64,000 nucleotides of DNA from DASQPR01 sp963797675 (GCA_963797675.1 CAWCQQ010000020.1:13944-77943), one strand, 5' to 3'. Positions 40,656 through 50,191 are shown, counted from the first letter of the stretch. Translations and numbers: made by a program. The notes: a model not told the origin generated them from the sequence alone.

Positions 40656-41047
40656 CGTGCCCCCTTGGGGTGGCTGTCTGGTCACTGCCCACGGTCGCGT
40701 TCTCAACGGATCGGCACGCCTGGGTAGTCCCCGGTTCAAGTCCATGCGGTCGCGGTTCCCATGGCGGGAAGGCACGCGCAGATGCTCGACGTATCCGAGC
40801 GTACCGGACATGTCGCCTCCGGTCCGCCTGTACTTCAAGAAGCCGCGTCGAGCGTTCGCGCCCAGCATTTGGCAGCAGTGGCCGTCAGGCCATCGTTGAA
40901 CCGGTCGGCCTGACGTGCCCGCTGCTGAACTCGCTGACGGGTGGCTGTCCGATCCGGCCACGCCCGTTCGTAGTGATGACAAAAGTTCCGGTGCAGACCT
41001 GTGCGACAACGGCGGTGGCTGCGACAACGACGAAGAGGATCCTCTCG
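40656..41047. other. Divergent intergenic region
   Basis: About 390 bp between the DUF4331 gene (minus) and the MFS pseudogene (plus). No open frame here has a family resemblance. A ggttcaagtcc string at ~40732 looks like a tRNA T-loop, but the stem does not pair. It probably holds two divergent promoters that I cannot place with confidence. Confidence 0.4.
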
Positions 41048-42329
41048 ATGACTACCGTGGCTGAGCCGATCGCGGACACCACGCCCACCACCTCGAGGCG
41101 CCTGATGTGGGCCATTCTGGGGGCTGGGCGACAAGTTCGGCCAGCGGAGGCTGTTCCTGATCGGCATCAGCGGCTTCGCTGTGGCGTCGGGCGTCGCGGG
41201 GCTCGCACCTGACCCGGCGCTGCTGATCACCGCTCGGATCGCCCAGGGAGCGTTCGGGGCTTTGCTCCTCCCGCAGGGCATGGCGATCATGGTCAAAGTG
41301 TTCAGCCGCGACATGCTCACCAAGGCGTTCGGGCTGTTCGGTCCCGTGCTCGGGGTGGCTAGCGTCTGCGGCCCGGTGTTGGCCGGGTTCGTCATCAGCG
41401 CCGACCTGTTCGGCCTGTCCTGGCGCCCGATCTTCCTCGTCAACGTGCTCGGCGGCATCGGTCTGGTCGTCGCCGCCAGGATCCTGCCGCGAGACGACGG
41501 CGACCGATCCACCGTCGTCGACGGCTGGGGCTCCGGTCTACTCGCCGCAACGATGTTCGGCCTGCTGTACGGCCTGATCGAGGGCTCGACCAACGGTTGG
41601 AGCGCGACCCCTGTCGCCTCGTTTCTCGCCGGCGCGTTGTTCTTCGCCGCATTCGCCTACCGTCAGCGCACCGCCAAGGACCCGCTGATCAAGCCTTCAC
41701 TGCTGCGGAACCGGGGTTTCACGTCCGGCATGCTGGTGGGGTTGGCTGTCTTCGCCGCCACCACAGGCTTGATCTACGTGCTGTCGCTGTTCATGCAGGA
41801 CGGGCTGCATGCCAGCCCGCGGACCGCCTCCGTCGCGCTGGTGCCGCTCACCCTGGGCATCATCGTCTCGGCGTTCGTCGCTATGAGCGGCCTGGTGGCG
41901 AAACTCGGCCGTACTCTCATCTTTATCGGCCTCACCGTGATCCTCGCCGGCTGCGGCTGGGTCTTGGCCCTGGTCGTTCATTTCGGGACAAGCGTCGGCC
42001 TGTGGACCCTCGCGCCGGCGTTGTTCGTCACGGGGCTCGGCATGGGCTGCTGCTACACCACGATCGTCAATGTTGCACTGGGCGACACCGATCCGGACGA
42101 AGCCGGGAGCGCCAGTGGGTCGCTCAGTTCAATACAACAACTCGCCTCCGGTATCGGATCAGCCGCCGTCACGTCGATATTCTTCCAAGCCGCAACCTCC
42201 GGTTTCGGCCACGCCATGACGGTCAGCCTCATCGTCGTCCTGGCCGTCACCGCCCTCTGCCTTCCGGTGGTCGCCCTGATGCTCCGTACTAGTCGCGAGA
42301 TGTCGGCGAACGTTCCCGATCACCGATGA
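41048..42329 (+). pseudogene. DHA2-type MFS exporter with internal deletion
   Basis: The N-terminus MTTVAEPIADTTPTTSRRLMWAILGA (ATG 41048) is a normal DHA2/EmrB start. At ~41118 it jumps, with a frame change, to LGDKFGQRRLFLIGISGFAVASG, motif A after helix 2. Roughly 50-60 residues (helices 1 and 2) are missing. The remainder (helices 3-14) is intact and long: GAFGALLLPQGMAIM, WRPIFLVNVLGGIGLVVAA, GLIYVLSLFMQDGLHASPRTASVALVPL, SGSLSSIQQLASGIGSA. The junction lies in a gggggctggg run. Loss of two helices should inactivate the pump, so this looks like a genuine deletion rather than a read error. Confidence 0.7.
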
Positions 42330-42473
42330 ATGAGACCAAAACTGAGACCACGGGCGACCATGTTGGCATCCGCGATCAGCAGATAAGCTGCTTCCGGCCA
42401 GTAGCTCCGATCGTCGTCGGTGCGGCAGTGGACACGTACTGCGTGTTCTCGGGCTGGCGGGAAGGGAGCGTAA

Positions 42474-42695
42474 ATGGATACTAATCGGATCAAGAAATCC
42501 ATCGACAAGATCTCCGACTCTGTGTACATACTGGTCGGGGGAGCGTCGGCCATAGTTCTCATACTTGTATGCGGGTTCGGTGTCGATTTTATTCGCATTC
42601 GACCCTATTACGCTGCAGTCATGGGAGTGCTGGCGTTGGTGTTGATAATCAAGTGGTTATCGCGACTCTCTCCGTGGTCGCCACGGCCGAAATAA
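42474..42695 (+). CDS. Small two-helix membrane protein
   Basis: 73 residues; GGGAGCGTAA precedes ATG 42474. It starts MDTNRIKKSIDKISDSVY, then two helices (ILVGGASAIVLILVCGFGVDFI and YYAAVMGVLALVLIIKWLS) and a basic tail SPWSPRPK. It is more A/T-rich than most neighbours. No family recognised. It is the last gene before the tRNA-Gly(CCC)-like attachment module. Confidence 0.6.
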   Translation: MDTNRIKKSIDKISDSVYILVGGASAIVLILVCGFGVDFIRIRPYYAAVMGVLALVLIIKWLSRLSPWSPRPK

Positions 42696-42896
42696 CGGCA
42701 AGGTGATTCGGGCCGTCACCGAAAGCTAATGGTCGTTGCAGCTGCGGCGCCGACCGTCCGAGGACCGACGATCGACCTGGGTGAAGCGCCCTCGACGATT
42801 CCAAACCAGGCCCGTCTCACCCAGACGGCTACCGAACCCTCCGTTCAACCACTGAAAACCCAGGCGGGATAGCCTCCGAATCCGGGCTTTCGTCGT

Positions 42897-42940
42897 GGGG
42901 CGGGTGACGAGAATCGAACCCTCACTGTCAGCTTGGGAAT
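42897..42940 (-). other. Attachment-core module A: tRNA-Gly(CCC) 3' half
   Basis: Read on the minus strand it runs from the anticodon loop (TTCCCAAGCTGACA) through a T-arm (GAGGGTTCGATTCTCG) to CACCCGC and CCCCA. This is the 3' half of a tRNA-Gly with anticodon CCC. No matching 5' half (acceptor GCGGGTG, D-arm) exists to its right, so it is not a working tRNA. An imperfect terminator-like hairpin (42856-42890) lies just downstream in tRNA sense. It is interpreted as an integration core. Confidence 0.7.
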
Positions 42941-43046
42941 CGCCTTGGCTAGCCGCTACACGGAGGTTCGGGCTGGTCAAATGCCGTTGACTGACGGATC
43001 AGCTAGCCCGATGCCGACCGGTGGTGACCCATGTTGACTTGTTCGT

Positions 43047-43066
43047 CGGGCACGGATCGGGCACGG
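43047..43066. repeat. Arm-type tandem repeat of module A
   Basis: Two copies of cgggcacgg spaced by AT (11-bp period), 107 bp to the right of core A. The same arrangement occurs beside the other three cores. This is the geometry of paired integrase arm-binding sites. Confidence 0.65.
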
Positions 43067-43298
43067 TTTAGCGGCGCGATCGCACGGACTCGGGCGGGCC
43101 GGATTACCACCGGTATGCCCAGTCGAACCGCACGCAGATGGCACGTCCAATGTCGCTCGTCGAGCGGCGGTTTGCAACTCGCGCTCCGCTCGCGGGCGGA
43201 GCGCTGCTAACTGGAATCTCATCTTTTGACCTTCTCGTCCGCTGCGTCCTGGGCAACGACGAAAGTTCACTGTTGCTGACCTTCCGCGACTGCCGAGG

Positions 43299-43775
43299 AT
43301 GTCGGATTATCGACGTGTGAGCCGCCATGCTGACCAGGCCGACGCCTTCCGGGTGGAGGCGGATGCCGCGTTTGGGTTCCTAGTCGAAGAAGCCAGCTTC
43401 ATTGGTCCTGAGGTAATTGCGTCTGGCCTGATTGCATCCGGCCTGCGTTTCCATCGCCTCGGGTTGCATGTTGAGGTCGTGTTCATGGACGGGCATGAAC
43501 CCGAGGTGGCGACCGGGATCGTGTGGATTGCGCCCGGTGGTCAACGATCTCGGGCATGGTTGGGGTGCCTGTATGTGGCCGGCGGATGCGGCGCCGCGCA
43601 GGATGTTCCCGATTCGGCCTCGACTCGCCGGGCGATGGTCAAACGGATTCATCAGCACGCGACTGCCCTGCGCAAGCTTCTGCCGCAGCTCCTATCGCCG
43701 GAGGTCGAGCAGCTCATGTCCCGGTGCCGGGGACGGTCGCTGCCGATGCCGATGCCGATGCCGACGTGCGCCTGA
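43299..43775 (+). CDS. Hypothetical actinobacterial protein
   Basis: 158 residues. The tract AAFGFLVEEASFIGPEVIASG...LRFHRLGLHVEVVFMDGHEPEVATGIVW, followed by LGCLYVAGGCGAAQDVPDSASTRRAMVKRIHQHATALRKLLPQLLSPEVEQLMSRCRGR, resembles a family of short uncharacterised proteins scattered in Streptomyces-type genomes. The shared Y/F-x-R-P/L-G-L-x-V-E-V and LYVAxGCGxxQDVP patterns are recognisable to me, but the function is unknown. It ends with a Met-Pro dipeptide repeat (PMPMPMP). It is the first gene inside compartment A. Confidence 0.6.
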   Translation: MSDYRRVSRHADQADAFRVEADAAFGFLVEEASFIGPEVIASGLIASGLRFHRLGLHVEVVFMDGHEPEVATGIVWIAPGGQRSRAWLGCLYVAGGCGAAQDVPDSASTRRAMVKRIHQHATALRKLLPQLLSPEVEQLMSRCRGRSLPMPMPMPTCA

Positions 43776-43805
43776 TGACCGCACAATCAGTTTGGAAGTT
43801 ACGAC

Positions 43806-44111
43806 TCAATCGGCCGTCATGATCGGTATTGGTCCGAAAAACAGCCGATGAGCTGCTAATTCGTCCTGGTTCGTCCGGCGCAATCCGGCCTGATTCGGGT
43901 GAGTTCGGCGTCGTTCCCCAATAAGATCCTCAACGCTGTCGTCGTTGATGCCCGCGACGGGCCGGAAGGTCGCGACGGTGGTCGCCGACGCGCTTCCGGC
44001 GATGAACACGCCGGCGGTGACGCCCAGCAGGCATGCGGTGAGCAGGAGCAGTACGCGCCGCATCGCGCTCGGGCTGTGGCCACTACCGGCCGCCTTTCGA
44101 CTGGTCTTCAT
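43806..44111 (-). CDS. Small secreted protein
   Basis: 101 residues; AAGGA lies 7 nt before ATG 44111. A basic n-region (MKTSRKAAGSGHSPSAMRR) and hydrophobic core VLLLLTACLLGVTAGVFIAGSASA make a Sec signal peptide, cleaved at ASA-T. The mature part (TVATFRPVAGINDDSVEDLIGERRRTHP...) has no known motif and no Cys. It is convergent with the hypothetical gene to its left. Confidence 0.45.
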   Translation of the reverse strand: MKTSRKAAGSGHSPSAMRRVLLLLTACLLGVTAGVFIAGSASATTVATFRPVAGINDDSVEDLIGERRRTHPNQAGLRRTNQDELAAHRLFFGPIPIMTAD

Positions 44112-44371
44112 GGGGTCCTTCTTGGGTTGGGGGGCGTCGTGCGGTGGACAGCTTCGGGCCCACGGCTCGGCTCGGCGCGTCGTGGCGCCGCCGGGGCGGA
44201 CCGGATGGCCGTTGGTCGGTTGTTGGTCGCGCGCTTCGGCGTCTCCCCGTCCGGGGTGGCTAGCGAGCGACGGCGTGATCGTCTGGCGAGGCTGCCCGGT
44301 TCAGCGGGGCGTCATGGGGAGGGCGGCGACTTGCTGCCGTCGCCGACCGCGAGCGGGGATGCATCGCTACT

Positions 44372-44727
44372 TTTCACTGAATGAAACTCATTGTCATCCA
44401 TGGCAAATGGAAGCAGTCGTCGATGCCGGCCGTCAAGCCCCTCGCTACTGACGTGGCCGGATGCGTACCCTGCATGCGTTATCTAGCAGGCGTTGACGAA
44501 GCTCCCGTCACGTGATTTCGTTCAGCGAAAATGCTCGGTACTGAATGAAAACGATAGAGCGCGTGACAAGCGGAAGCATAGGTACGCCCGCAGGCTCTGG
44601 CTTCTTCTCCGGTCGACGATTCGGGCTGGTAATCACCGTACGTAGCCGTCGTGAGACGGAAGTGCAGTCTTGACGCCCCCTGGATCCGGTGATTGCATTG
44701 AGCGCAATGTACTTCCACTGAATGAAA
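44372..44727. promoter_or_regulatory. Operator array upstream of the sugar-acid operon
   Basis: Related 15-mers: TTTCACTGAATGAAA at 44372-44386, TTTCGTTCAGCGAAA at 44516-44530, a right-half match at 44536-44550 (tactgaatgaaa), a reverse-oriented imperfect match at 44693-44707, and TTCCACTGAATGAAA at 44713-44727, 20 bp before the start codon. Consensus TTTCAYTSARTGAAA is palindromic with A/T-rich arms. It is probably bound by the IclR-type regulator encoded in the operon. The array lies in a 640-bp gap otherwise empty of genes. Confidence 0.75.
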
Positions 44728-44747
44728 ACCAGTGAAGGAGTTGATCC

Positions 44748-46298
44748 ATGAGAACTCGCTCGGTCCTTTGCGTGGCAGCCGTCATCGGCCTTCTGACAAC
44801 AGCGGCTTGTGGCGGCACCCAGCCGGGTGCAGCGTCGACCGCCCCAAGCGGTACGGCTAAGACGGGCGGCGTGCTGACGATCGGCGCTGCCCAGAGCATC
44901 GCCGAACTGAACCCGGTAACCAAGGCCAACGCCTGGGAGCAGGTGCTGTTCAGTCTGATGTGGGACGGGCTGGTAAAGACCGGCCAGGACCAGAAGACCA
45001 TCGAGCCCGACCTCGCTACGTCCTGGACCTCGTCGGCCGACCTCAAGACCTGGACGTTCCAGCTGCGAACGGGTGTGAAGTTTTCGAACGGCGACGCGCT
45101 CACCGCCGCCAATGTCGTGTCGACGGTGAAGTACTACCAAGACCCGACGACGACGACGCAGCTCAAGAACAACGTCGCGCCGATCGCCGATGTAGCGGCC
45201 AACGGCGACAGCACCGTGGTGTTCACGCTGTCCACGCCGAACGCTCTGTTCCCATCCTCGATCGAGATGCTCAAGATCGTGGACATGAGTGCGCTCGGCA
45301 CGATGGAAAGTCAGCCGGCTGTTACCGGACCGTTCAAGGTGAAGGAGTTCGTCGCCGACGACCACCTGACGCTGGAGCGCAACCCGAGTTACTTCGGTAC
45401 CGCGCCGAAGCTGGACGGCATCAAGCTGGTCAAGGCGGCCGACGCGTCGTCCGCGGTGACCGCGCTGGAATCCGGCGACCTCGACGCGTTGTGGTCGGCG
45501 CCGCTGTCTCAGGTCTCGGCGATCGAAGCCAACCCGAATCTGGCCGTCGTGAAGCCGTCGGTCATCGGCCAGTACGTGAGCTGGGAGGTCGACACGACCG
45601 CCGCGCCGTTCAACAACCCGCTCGCCCGTCAGGCGCTGGCGTACGCGATCGATGCGAAGTCCATCTTGAAGGCCGCGTACTTCGACCAGGGCGTGATCTC
45701 CACGACCAACGACCCGTTGACCGCGAACAACCCCGACTTCGGCGGCACACTCACCGACTACTCGTACAACCTGGACAAGGCCAAGGCCCTGTTCGCGCAG
45801 GCCGGCGTCAAGGCCGGTGCGACCTTCACCTGGTGGGGTGCGTCCAACCAGTACCCGGAGTGGAACACCAGCGCGCAGATCCTGCAGGCCAGCCTGAAGC
45901 AGATCGGCATCACGCTCAAGATCGAGAACACGGACATCGCATCCTGGCCGGCCAAGTTCTATCCGGCGGGCAAGTCGTTCCCGGGCATGATCGTGCCGAA
46001 CTTCCAGTCGTACGAACCGGACGCGGCTGACGAGTTCCTCTTCATCCGTAGCGGTCGGTGCGAGTGCAACTGGAACAACGCCCAGTTCGACCAGTTGTAC
46101 AACCAGGCACTGGGTACGGCCGATCCGGCCGCCCGCACCGCGCTCTGGGGGCAGTTGCAGACACTCGTCAACCAGGCGGCGCCCATCTTCGTACCGCTGC
46201 AGTTCGCCACCGTGACCGCGACGAAGCACAACGTGGTCGGGCTGTGGGTCGACGGCGGTGGTAACCCGCACCTGGAGGACGCGGGCTTCGCCAGCTGA
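44748..46298 (+). CDS. ABC-transporter substrate-binding lipoprotein (family 5)
   Basis: 516 residues. AAGGAG precedes ATG 44748. A lipoprotein signal ends in TTAAC (lipid-attached Cys near residue 21). The mature protein follows SBP_bac_5: GGVLTIGAAQSIAELNPVTK, LVKTGQDQKTIEPDLATSWTSSADLKTWTFQLRTGVKFSNGDALTA, NPSYFGTAPKLDGIKLVK and ARQALAYAIDAKSILKAAYFDQG. These bind oligopeptides, nickel, or in many actinobacterial and hyperthermophile operons oligosaccharides. Given the downstream sugar-acid enzymes, an acidic oligosaccharide or glycopeptide ligand is inferred. It is the first gene of the operon. Confidence 0.9.
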   Translation: MRTRSVLCVAAVIGLLTTAACGGTQPGAASTAPSGTAKTGGVLTIGAAQSIAELNPVTKANAWEQVLFSLMWDGLVKTGQDQKTIEPDLATSWTSSADLKTWTFQLRTGVKFSNGDALTAANVVSTVKYYQDPTTTTQLKNNVAPIADVAANGDSTVVFTLSTPNALFPSSIEMLKIVDMSALGTMESQPAVTGPFKVKEFVADDHLTLERNPSYFGTAPKLDGIKLVKAADASSAVTALESGDLDALWSAPLSQVSAIEANPNLAVVKPSVIGQYVSWEVDTTAAPFNNPLARQALAYAIDAKSILKAAYFDQGVISTTNDPLTANNPDFGGTLTDYSYNLDKAKALFAQAGVKAGATFTWWGASNQYPEWNTSAQILQASLKQIGITLKIENTDIASWPAKFYPAGKSFPGMIVPNFQSYEPDAADEFLFIRSGRCECNWNNAQFDQLYNQALGTADPAARTALWGQLQTLVNQAAPIFVPLQFATVTATKHNVVGLWVDGGGNPHLEDAGFAS

Positions 46299-46331
46299 CC
46301 AGCTCCAACCAACAGAAGTCGACGAGAAAGG

Positions 46332-47300
46332 ATGAGACAGACGATGCGCTACGTCGTGAAGCGGGTAACGATCAGCGTCCTCATGATGGTCGCGGCGTCG
46401 ATTCTCATCTTCGTTGTCCTGCGGGCCCTGCCAGGTGACCCGGTACTTGCCCGGCTGGCGGGCTCGCAGGGTATCGACCAGAACTCCATCCAGCGGCTAC
46501 GGGCCGAAGCCGGCCTGGACAAGCCGTTGATCAGCCAGTACCTGAGTTGGGTGACCGGCATACTGCACGGCAACCTGGGAGTGTCGTACTTCTCGCACCA
46601 GCCGGTCTCGACGCTGCTGGCACAGCGCATCTGGCCGACGCTGGAGCTCACCTTCCTGGCGGTCGCGCTGTCGGTCCTGCTGGCCCTGCCCGCCGCGGTC
46701 GCCGCTGCTGAGCGACCGGGTGGGTGGCTCGACCGAGCGGTCACGTCGTTCGCCGCGGCCGGTATGTCGTTCCCGCCGTTCGTGGCGGGGATCCTGCTGA
46801 TCCTCGTGTTCGGCGTCAGCCTGCGATGGCTACCGGCTCGCGGTTACACGCCGTTCACTACGGATCCCCTGCAGAACATTCGCGGCATGGTGCTGCCGTC
46901 GATCGCGCTGGCCGTCGGCGCGGCACCACTGGTCTACCGCTACCTGAAGGGAGAGCTCATCACCGCCTTCGACTCCGAGTACGTGCGGACCGCGGAGGGC
47001 AAGGGTGCCTCGCGGTACCAGGTGATCGTGCGTCACGCGCTACGCAACGCGGCCCTGCCGAGCCTCACGATGATCGGCCTGATCGTCGGGTACACACTCG
47101 GCGGAAGCGTCATCGTCGAGTACGCGTTCGGCATCTCGGGGCTGGGCTCCCTCTCCGTCGAGGCGGCCTTCCGGCGCGACTACGCCGTACTCCAGTCCGT
47201 AGTTCTACTGGTGAGCGCCATGTTCATCCTGGTGACCCTCGCGGTGGACATTCTCACCAGCGTGCTGGACCCGCGCACCCGGGTGCATGACCATGGCTGA
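46332..47300 (+). CDS. ABC-transporter permease 1 (DppB type)
   Basis: 322 residues with six membrane helices and the family start RYVVKRVTISVLMMVAASILIFVVLRALPGDPVLARL. The EAA loop appears as EYVRTAEGKGASRYQVIVRHALRNAALPSLTMIGL, which docks onto the ATPases. An AAAGG lies just before ATG 46332; the ATG at 46344 is also possible. It overlaps permease 2 by about 14 bp. Confidence 0.9.
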   Translation: MRQTMRYVVKRVTISVLMMVAASILIFVVLRALPGDPVLARLAGSQGIDQNSIQRLRAEAGLDKPLISQYLSWVTGILHGNLGVSYFSHQPVSTLLAQRIWPTLELTFLAVALSVLLALPAAVAAAERPGGWLDRAVTSFAAAGMSFPPFVAGILLILVFGVSLRWLPARGYTPFTTDPLQNIRGMVLPSIALAVGAAPLVYRYLKGELITAFDSEYVRTAEGKGASRYQVIVRHALRNAALPSLTMIGLIVGYTLGGSVIVEYAFGISGLGSLSVEAAFRRDYAVLQSVVLLVSAMFILVTLAVDILTSVLDPRTRVHDHG

Positions 47301-48156
47301 GCTGCCCATCAGCGCGACCCTCGCAGCGCCCCGCCGGCGTACCCGGCGAGCGCGCACCCGGCCGGTGAGCATCATCGTATTCGGGCTGATCGTCGCCGCA
47401 TGCGTGTTCGCGCCGGTCATCGACCGCCACAGCCCGATCACGCCCGACCCGGCGAACACCTTCGCCCCAGCCTCGGCACAACACTGGCTCGGCACCGATG
47501 AGCTGGGCCGCGACATGCTGGCCCGGCTGCTGTACGGCGGACGGCTCTCGCTGACCGTGGCCGCAGGCGCCGTCGCTATCGCCTTCATCCTGGGTACCGC
47601 ATGGGGTCTGCTTGCCGCGTCCACCCGGGGCATCGGCGACCAGTTGCTCATGCGTACCGCCGACGTGGCCATGGCCATCCCGCAGATCCTGTTCGCGCTC
47701 GTCTGCGTGGCGGCATTCGGCGCGTCGCTGCCGTCGCTGATCATCATCACGGGGCTGCTGCTGGCGCCGAGTTCGGCGCGGATGGCCCGGGCCGTGGTTA
47801 TTCAGGAGATGACCTTGGACTACTACGCCGCGGGTGTCGCCTGCGGCACCGGCCGCGTCCGCCTGTTGCTCAGCGAGGTACTGCCGAATGTCGCGCCGGC
47901 CCTCTCCTCGCAGGCCGTCATCAACGCCGCGAGCGCGATCATCCTGGAGGCGAGTTTGAGCTTCGTCGGCCTCGGCGTGCAGCCACCGCAGATGTCCCTG
48001 GGGGGCCTGCTGCAACAGGGCTACGCGTTCCTGTTCAACGATCCCAGCTACGCCGTCGGACCGGCGGTGTTCATCCTGCTGACCGTGTTGTGTCTGAACC
48101 TGGCCGCCGATCGTCTCGGCGGGGCCAGCCTGCTGGGGCCGGGGCGTGCACGATGA
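47287..48156 (+). CDS. ABC-transporter permease 2 (DppC type)
   Basis: 289 residues; five to six helices. The N-terminal region has the DppC pattern DPANTFAPASAQHWLGTDELGRDMLARLLYGGRLSLTVA, and the EAA loop is DYYAAGVACGTGRVRLLLSEVLPNVAPALSSQAV followed by GLGVQPPQMSLGGLLQQG. It overlaps permease 1 at its start and the first ATPase by ATGA at its end. Confidence 0.9.
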   Translation: MTMAELPISATLAAPRRRTRRARTRPVSIIVFGLIVAACVFAPVIDRHSPITPDPANTFAPASAQHWLGTDELGRDMLARLLYGGRLSLTVAAGAVAIAFILGTAWGLLAASTRGIGDQLLMRTADVAMAIPQILFALVCVAAFGASLPSLIIITGLLLAPSSARMARAVVIQEMTLDYYAAGVACGTGRVRLLLSEVLPNVAPALSSQAVINAASAIILEASLSFVGLGVQPPQMSLGGLLQQGYAFLFNDPSYAVGPAVFILLTVLCLNLAADRLGGASLLGPGRAR

Positions 48157-49178
48157 CCAGTCAACGGTCCGGTCTGGACGTCGCCGACCTGCGAGTGAAC
48201 GTCGGGTCGACGCCGATCGTGCGCGGCGTCAGCTTCACGCTGCGACCCGGCGCACGTCTCGGTCTCGTCGGCGAGTCCGGCTCCGGGAAGTCGCTGACCG
48301 CTCTGTCGATCATGGGATTGCTTCGCCCACCACTACAGGTCACCGGCGGTCAGGTGCGGCTCGGCGACGTGGATCTGCGTACTTTGCGCCGCAAGGAATT
48401 GGACCGGATCCGCGGCCGGCGGATTTCGATGATCTACCAGGATCCGGCGGCGGCACTCAACCCGCTGACCACGGTGGGGGACCAGATCGCCGAGGCCGTG
48501 CGGCTGCATACCGACGTCGGGCGGGCCGCGGCCCGGGCGCGCGCGGCCGAGCTGCTCGGCGAGGTCGGCGTACCGCACGCTCGGACCCGGATGCGCTCGT
48601 ACCCGCACGAGTTCTCCGGCGGGATGCTGCAGCGCGTGATGATCGCGATGGCGCTGGCCGGAGATCCGGATGTGATGCTGTGCGACGAGCCGACCACCGC
48701 GCTGGACGTGACCACACAGGTCCTGATCATCAACCTGCTTGACCGCCTCTGCTCGGCGACCGGCGTCGCGGCCCTGCTGATCACCCACGATCTCGGCGTG
48801 GCGGCCGGCTTCTGCGACGACATCGCGGTGATGTACGCCGGCCAGATCGTCGAGCGGGCGGCCACCCCGACGCTGTACGGCCGGCCGCGGCACCCGTACA
48901 GCCAGGCGCTCATGTCCGCCATCATCGACCTCGACGTGGACCTGGACCGTCCGATACCGGCGATCGCCGGCCAGCCACCCGCGCCGGGAGAGATCGGTCC
49001 CGGGTGCGCGTTTGCGCCGCGGTGCCCGCAGGCGATCGAGTTGTGCGGCGCTGAGACGCCGGCGCTGCGTGACGTGGCCGGCAGCCTCGTACGGTGCATC
49101 CGCGCCGATGAGGCCACCGAGCCGGCCTTCACATCCGTTGACGGCGTTGGCGACGACCGGACGGTGGCATGCGCATGA
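48153..49178 (+). CDS. ABC-transporter ATPase 1 (DppD type)
   Basis: 341 residues. Walker A GESGSGKSLT, Q-loop ISMIYQDPAAALNPLTTVGDQ, signature FSGGMLQRVMIAMAL, Walker B VMLCDEPTTALDV and H-loop ITHDLGV. The C-terminal oligopeptide-transporter extension has Cys residues (GPGCAFAPRCPQAIELC) that in family members may bind an Fe-S cluster. ATGA overlap with permease 2 and a 10-bp overlap with ATPase 2. Confidence 0.92.
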   Translation: MTSQRSGLDVADLRVNVGSTPIVRGVSFTLRPGARLGLVGESGSGKSLTALSIMGLLRPPLQVTGGQVRLGDVDLRTLRRKELDRIRGRRISMIYQDPAAALNPLTTVGDQIAEAVRLHTDVGRAAARARAAELLGEVGVPHARTRMRSYPHEFSGGMLQRVMIAMALAGDPDVMLCDEPTTALDVTTQVLIINLLDRLCSATGVAALLITHDLGVAAGFCDDIAVMYAGQIVERAATPTLYGRPRHPYSQALMSAIIDLDVDLDRPIPAIAGQPPAPGEIGPGCAFAPRCPQAIELCGAETPALRDVAGSLVRCIRADEATEPAFTSVDGVGDDRTVACA

Positions 49179-50191
49179 CGGAAGCATTGTTGACGGTCAC
49201 GAACCTCGTGAAGACTTTTCCGGGCCACGGCGATCCGGTACGCGCGGTGGACGGGGTGTCACTGCGGATCGCGCCCGGCGAAACCTTCGGCCTGGTCGGC
49301 GAATCCGGCTCCGGGAAGTCCACATTGGCCCGCTGCGTGCTGCGGTTCCACCGCCCGGACAGCGGTTCGGTCAACTTCGCCGGTCACGACATCGCGGCAC
49401 TGTCCGAACGGGAGATGCGTCGGCTGCGCGCGCGGATCCAGGTTGTCTTCCAGCACCCGCACGGTTCACTTAACCGGCGGCGCGAGGTCTCGGACATCAT
49501 CGCCGCGCCGCTGGTGGCACACCGGGTCGGTGGGCGGACCGAGCGCGCGGCACGGGTACGCGAACTGCTGGACCTGGTACAGCTGCCGGCCACCATCGCC
49601 GGGCGCCGGCCGCGCGAACTGTCCGGCGGCCAGGCCCAGCGGGTGGCCATCGCCCGGGCGCTGGCGCTGCGCCCCGACTTCGTCGTACTGGACGAGGCGG
49701 TCTCGGCGCTGGACGTCTCGGTACGCGCGCAGATCCTCAACCTGCTGACCGAACTGCAGCGCGAGCTGGGTCTGACCTACCTGTTCATCTCGCACGACCT
49801 GGCGGTGGTCCGTTACGTTGCCCAGCAGGTAGGGGTGATGTACCGGGGTCGGCTGGTGGAGACGGCCTCGCGGGAGGAGCTGTTCGGCGCGCCCCAGCAT
49901 CCGTACACGAGGATGCTGCTCGACGCGGTCCCGGTGGCGCAGCCGCAACGGCAGCGCGAAAAGATGGCCGCCGCCGCGGCAGGTTCCGACGCGGTCGAGG
50001 TCACCGCGACGACCGGATGCCGGTTCCGACCGCGGTGCCCGATCGGACAGACAGATGCCCAATGCGAGTCCGTCGAGCCCGAGCTGCACGCTCCGGCAGG
50101 TACGACGACACTGGTGGCGTGCCACTATCCACCCCGGTCTACAGACGTGACCGGGCACCGCCCGGCACCGTCCATGATGGAGACAAGATGA
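49169..50191 (+). CDS. ABC-transporter ATPase 2 (DppF type)
   Basis: 340 residues. Walker A GESGSGKSTLARC, Q-loop IQVVFQHPHGSLNRRREVSD, signature LSGGQAQRVAIARAL, Walker B FVVLDEAVSALDVS (Glu followed by A-V instead of P-T) and H-loop ISHDLAVVRYV. The C-terminal extension has TTGCRFRPRCPIGQTDAQC, as in family. It overlaps the IclR gene by ATGA. Confidence 0.92.
   Translation: MRMTEALLTVTNLVKTFPGHGDPVRAVDGVSLRIAPGETFGLVGESGSGKSTLARCVLRFHRPDSGSVNFAGHDIAALSEREMRRLRARIQVVFQHPHGSLNRRREVSDIIAAPLVAHRVGGRTERAARVRELLDLVQLPATIAGRRPRELSGGQAQRVAIARALALRPDFVVLDEAVSALDVSVRAQILNLLTELQRELGLTYLFISHDLAVVRYVAQQVGVMYRGRLVETASREELFGAPQHPYTRMLLDAVPVAQPQRQREKMAAAAAGSDAVEVTATTGCRFRPRCPIGQTDAQCESVEPELHAPAGTTTLVACHYPPRSTDVTGHRPAPSMMETR

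Noticed and set aside
40728..40760. tRNA-like T-loop ggttcaagtcc in the DUF4331/MFS gap
   Set aside because: The flanking bases do not form a T-stem or acceptor stem and no anticodon arm is present.
42950..43030. Possible intact tRNA at core A
   Set aside because: To the right of the anticodon loop there is no acceptor sequence complementary to CACCCGC and no proper D-arm, so it is only a 3' half.
43899..44451. Plus-strand open frames between the small secreted gene and the operon
   Set aside because: They overlap a better minus-strand gene with a signal peptide and ribosome site, and continue into the operator region without family resemblance.
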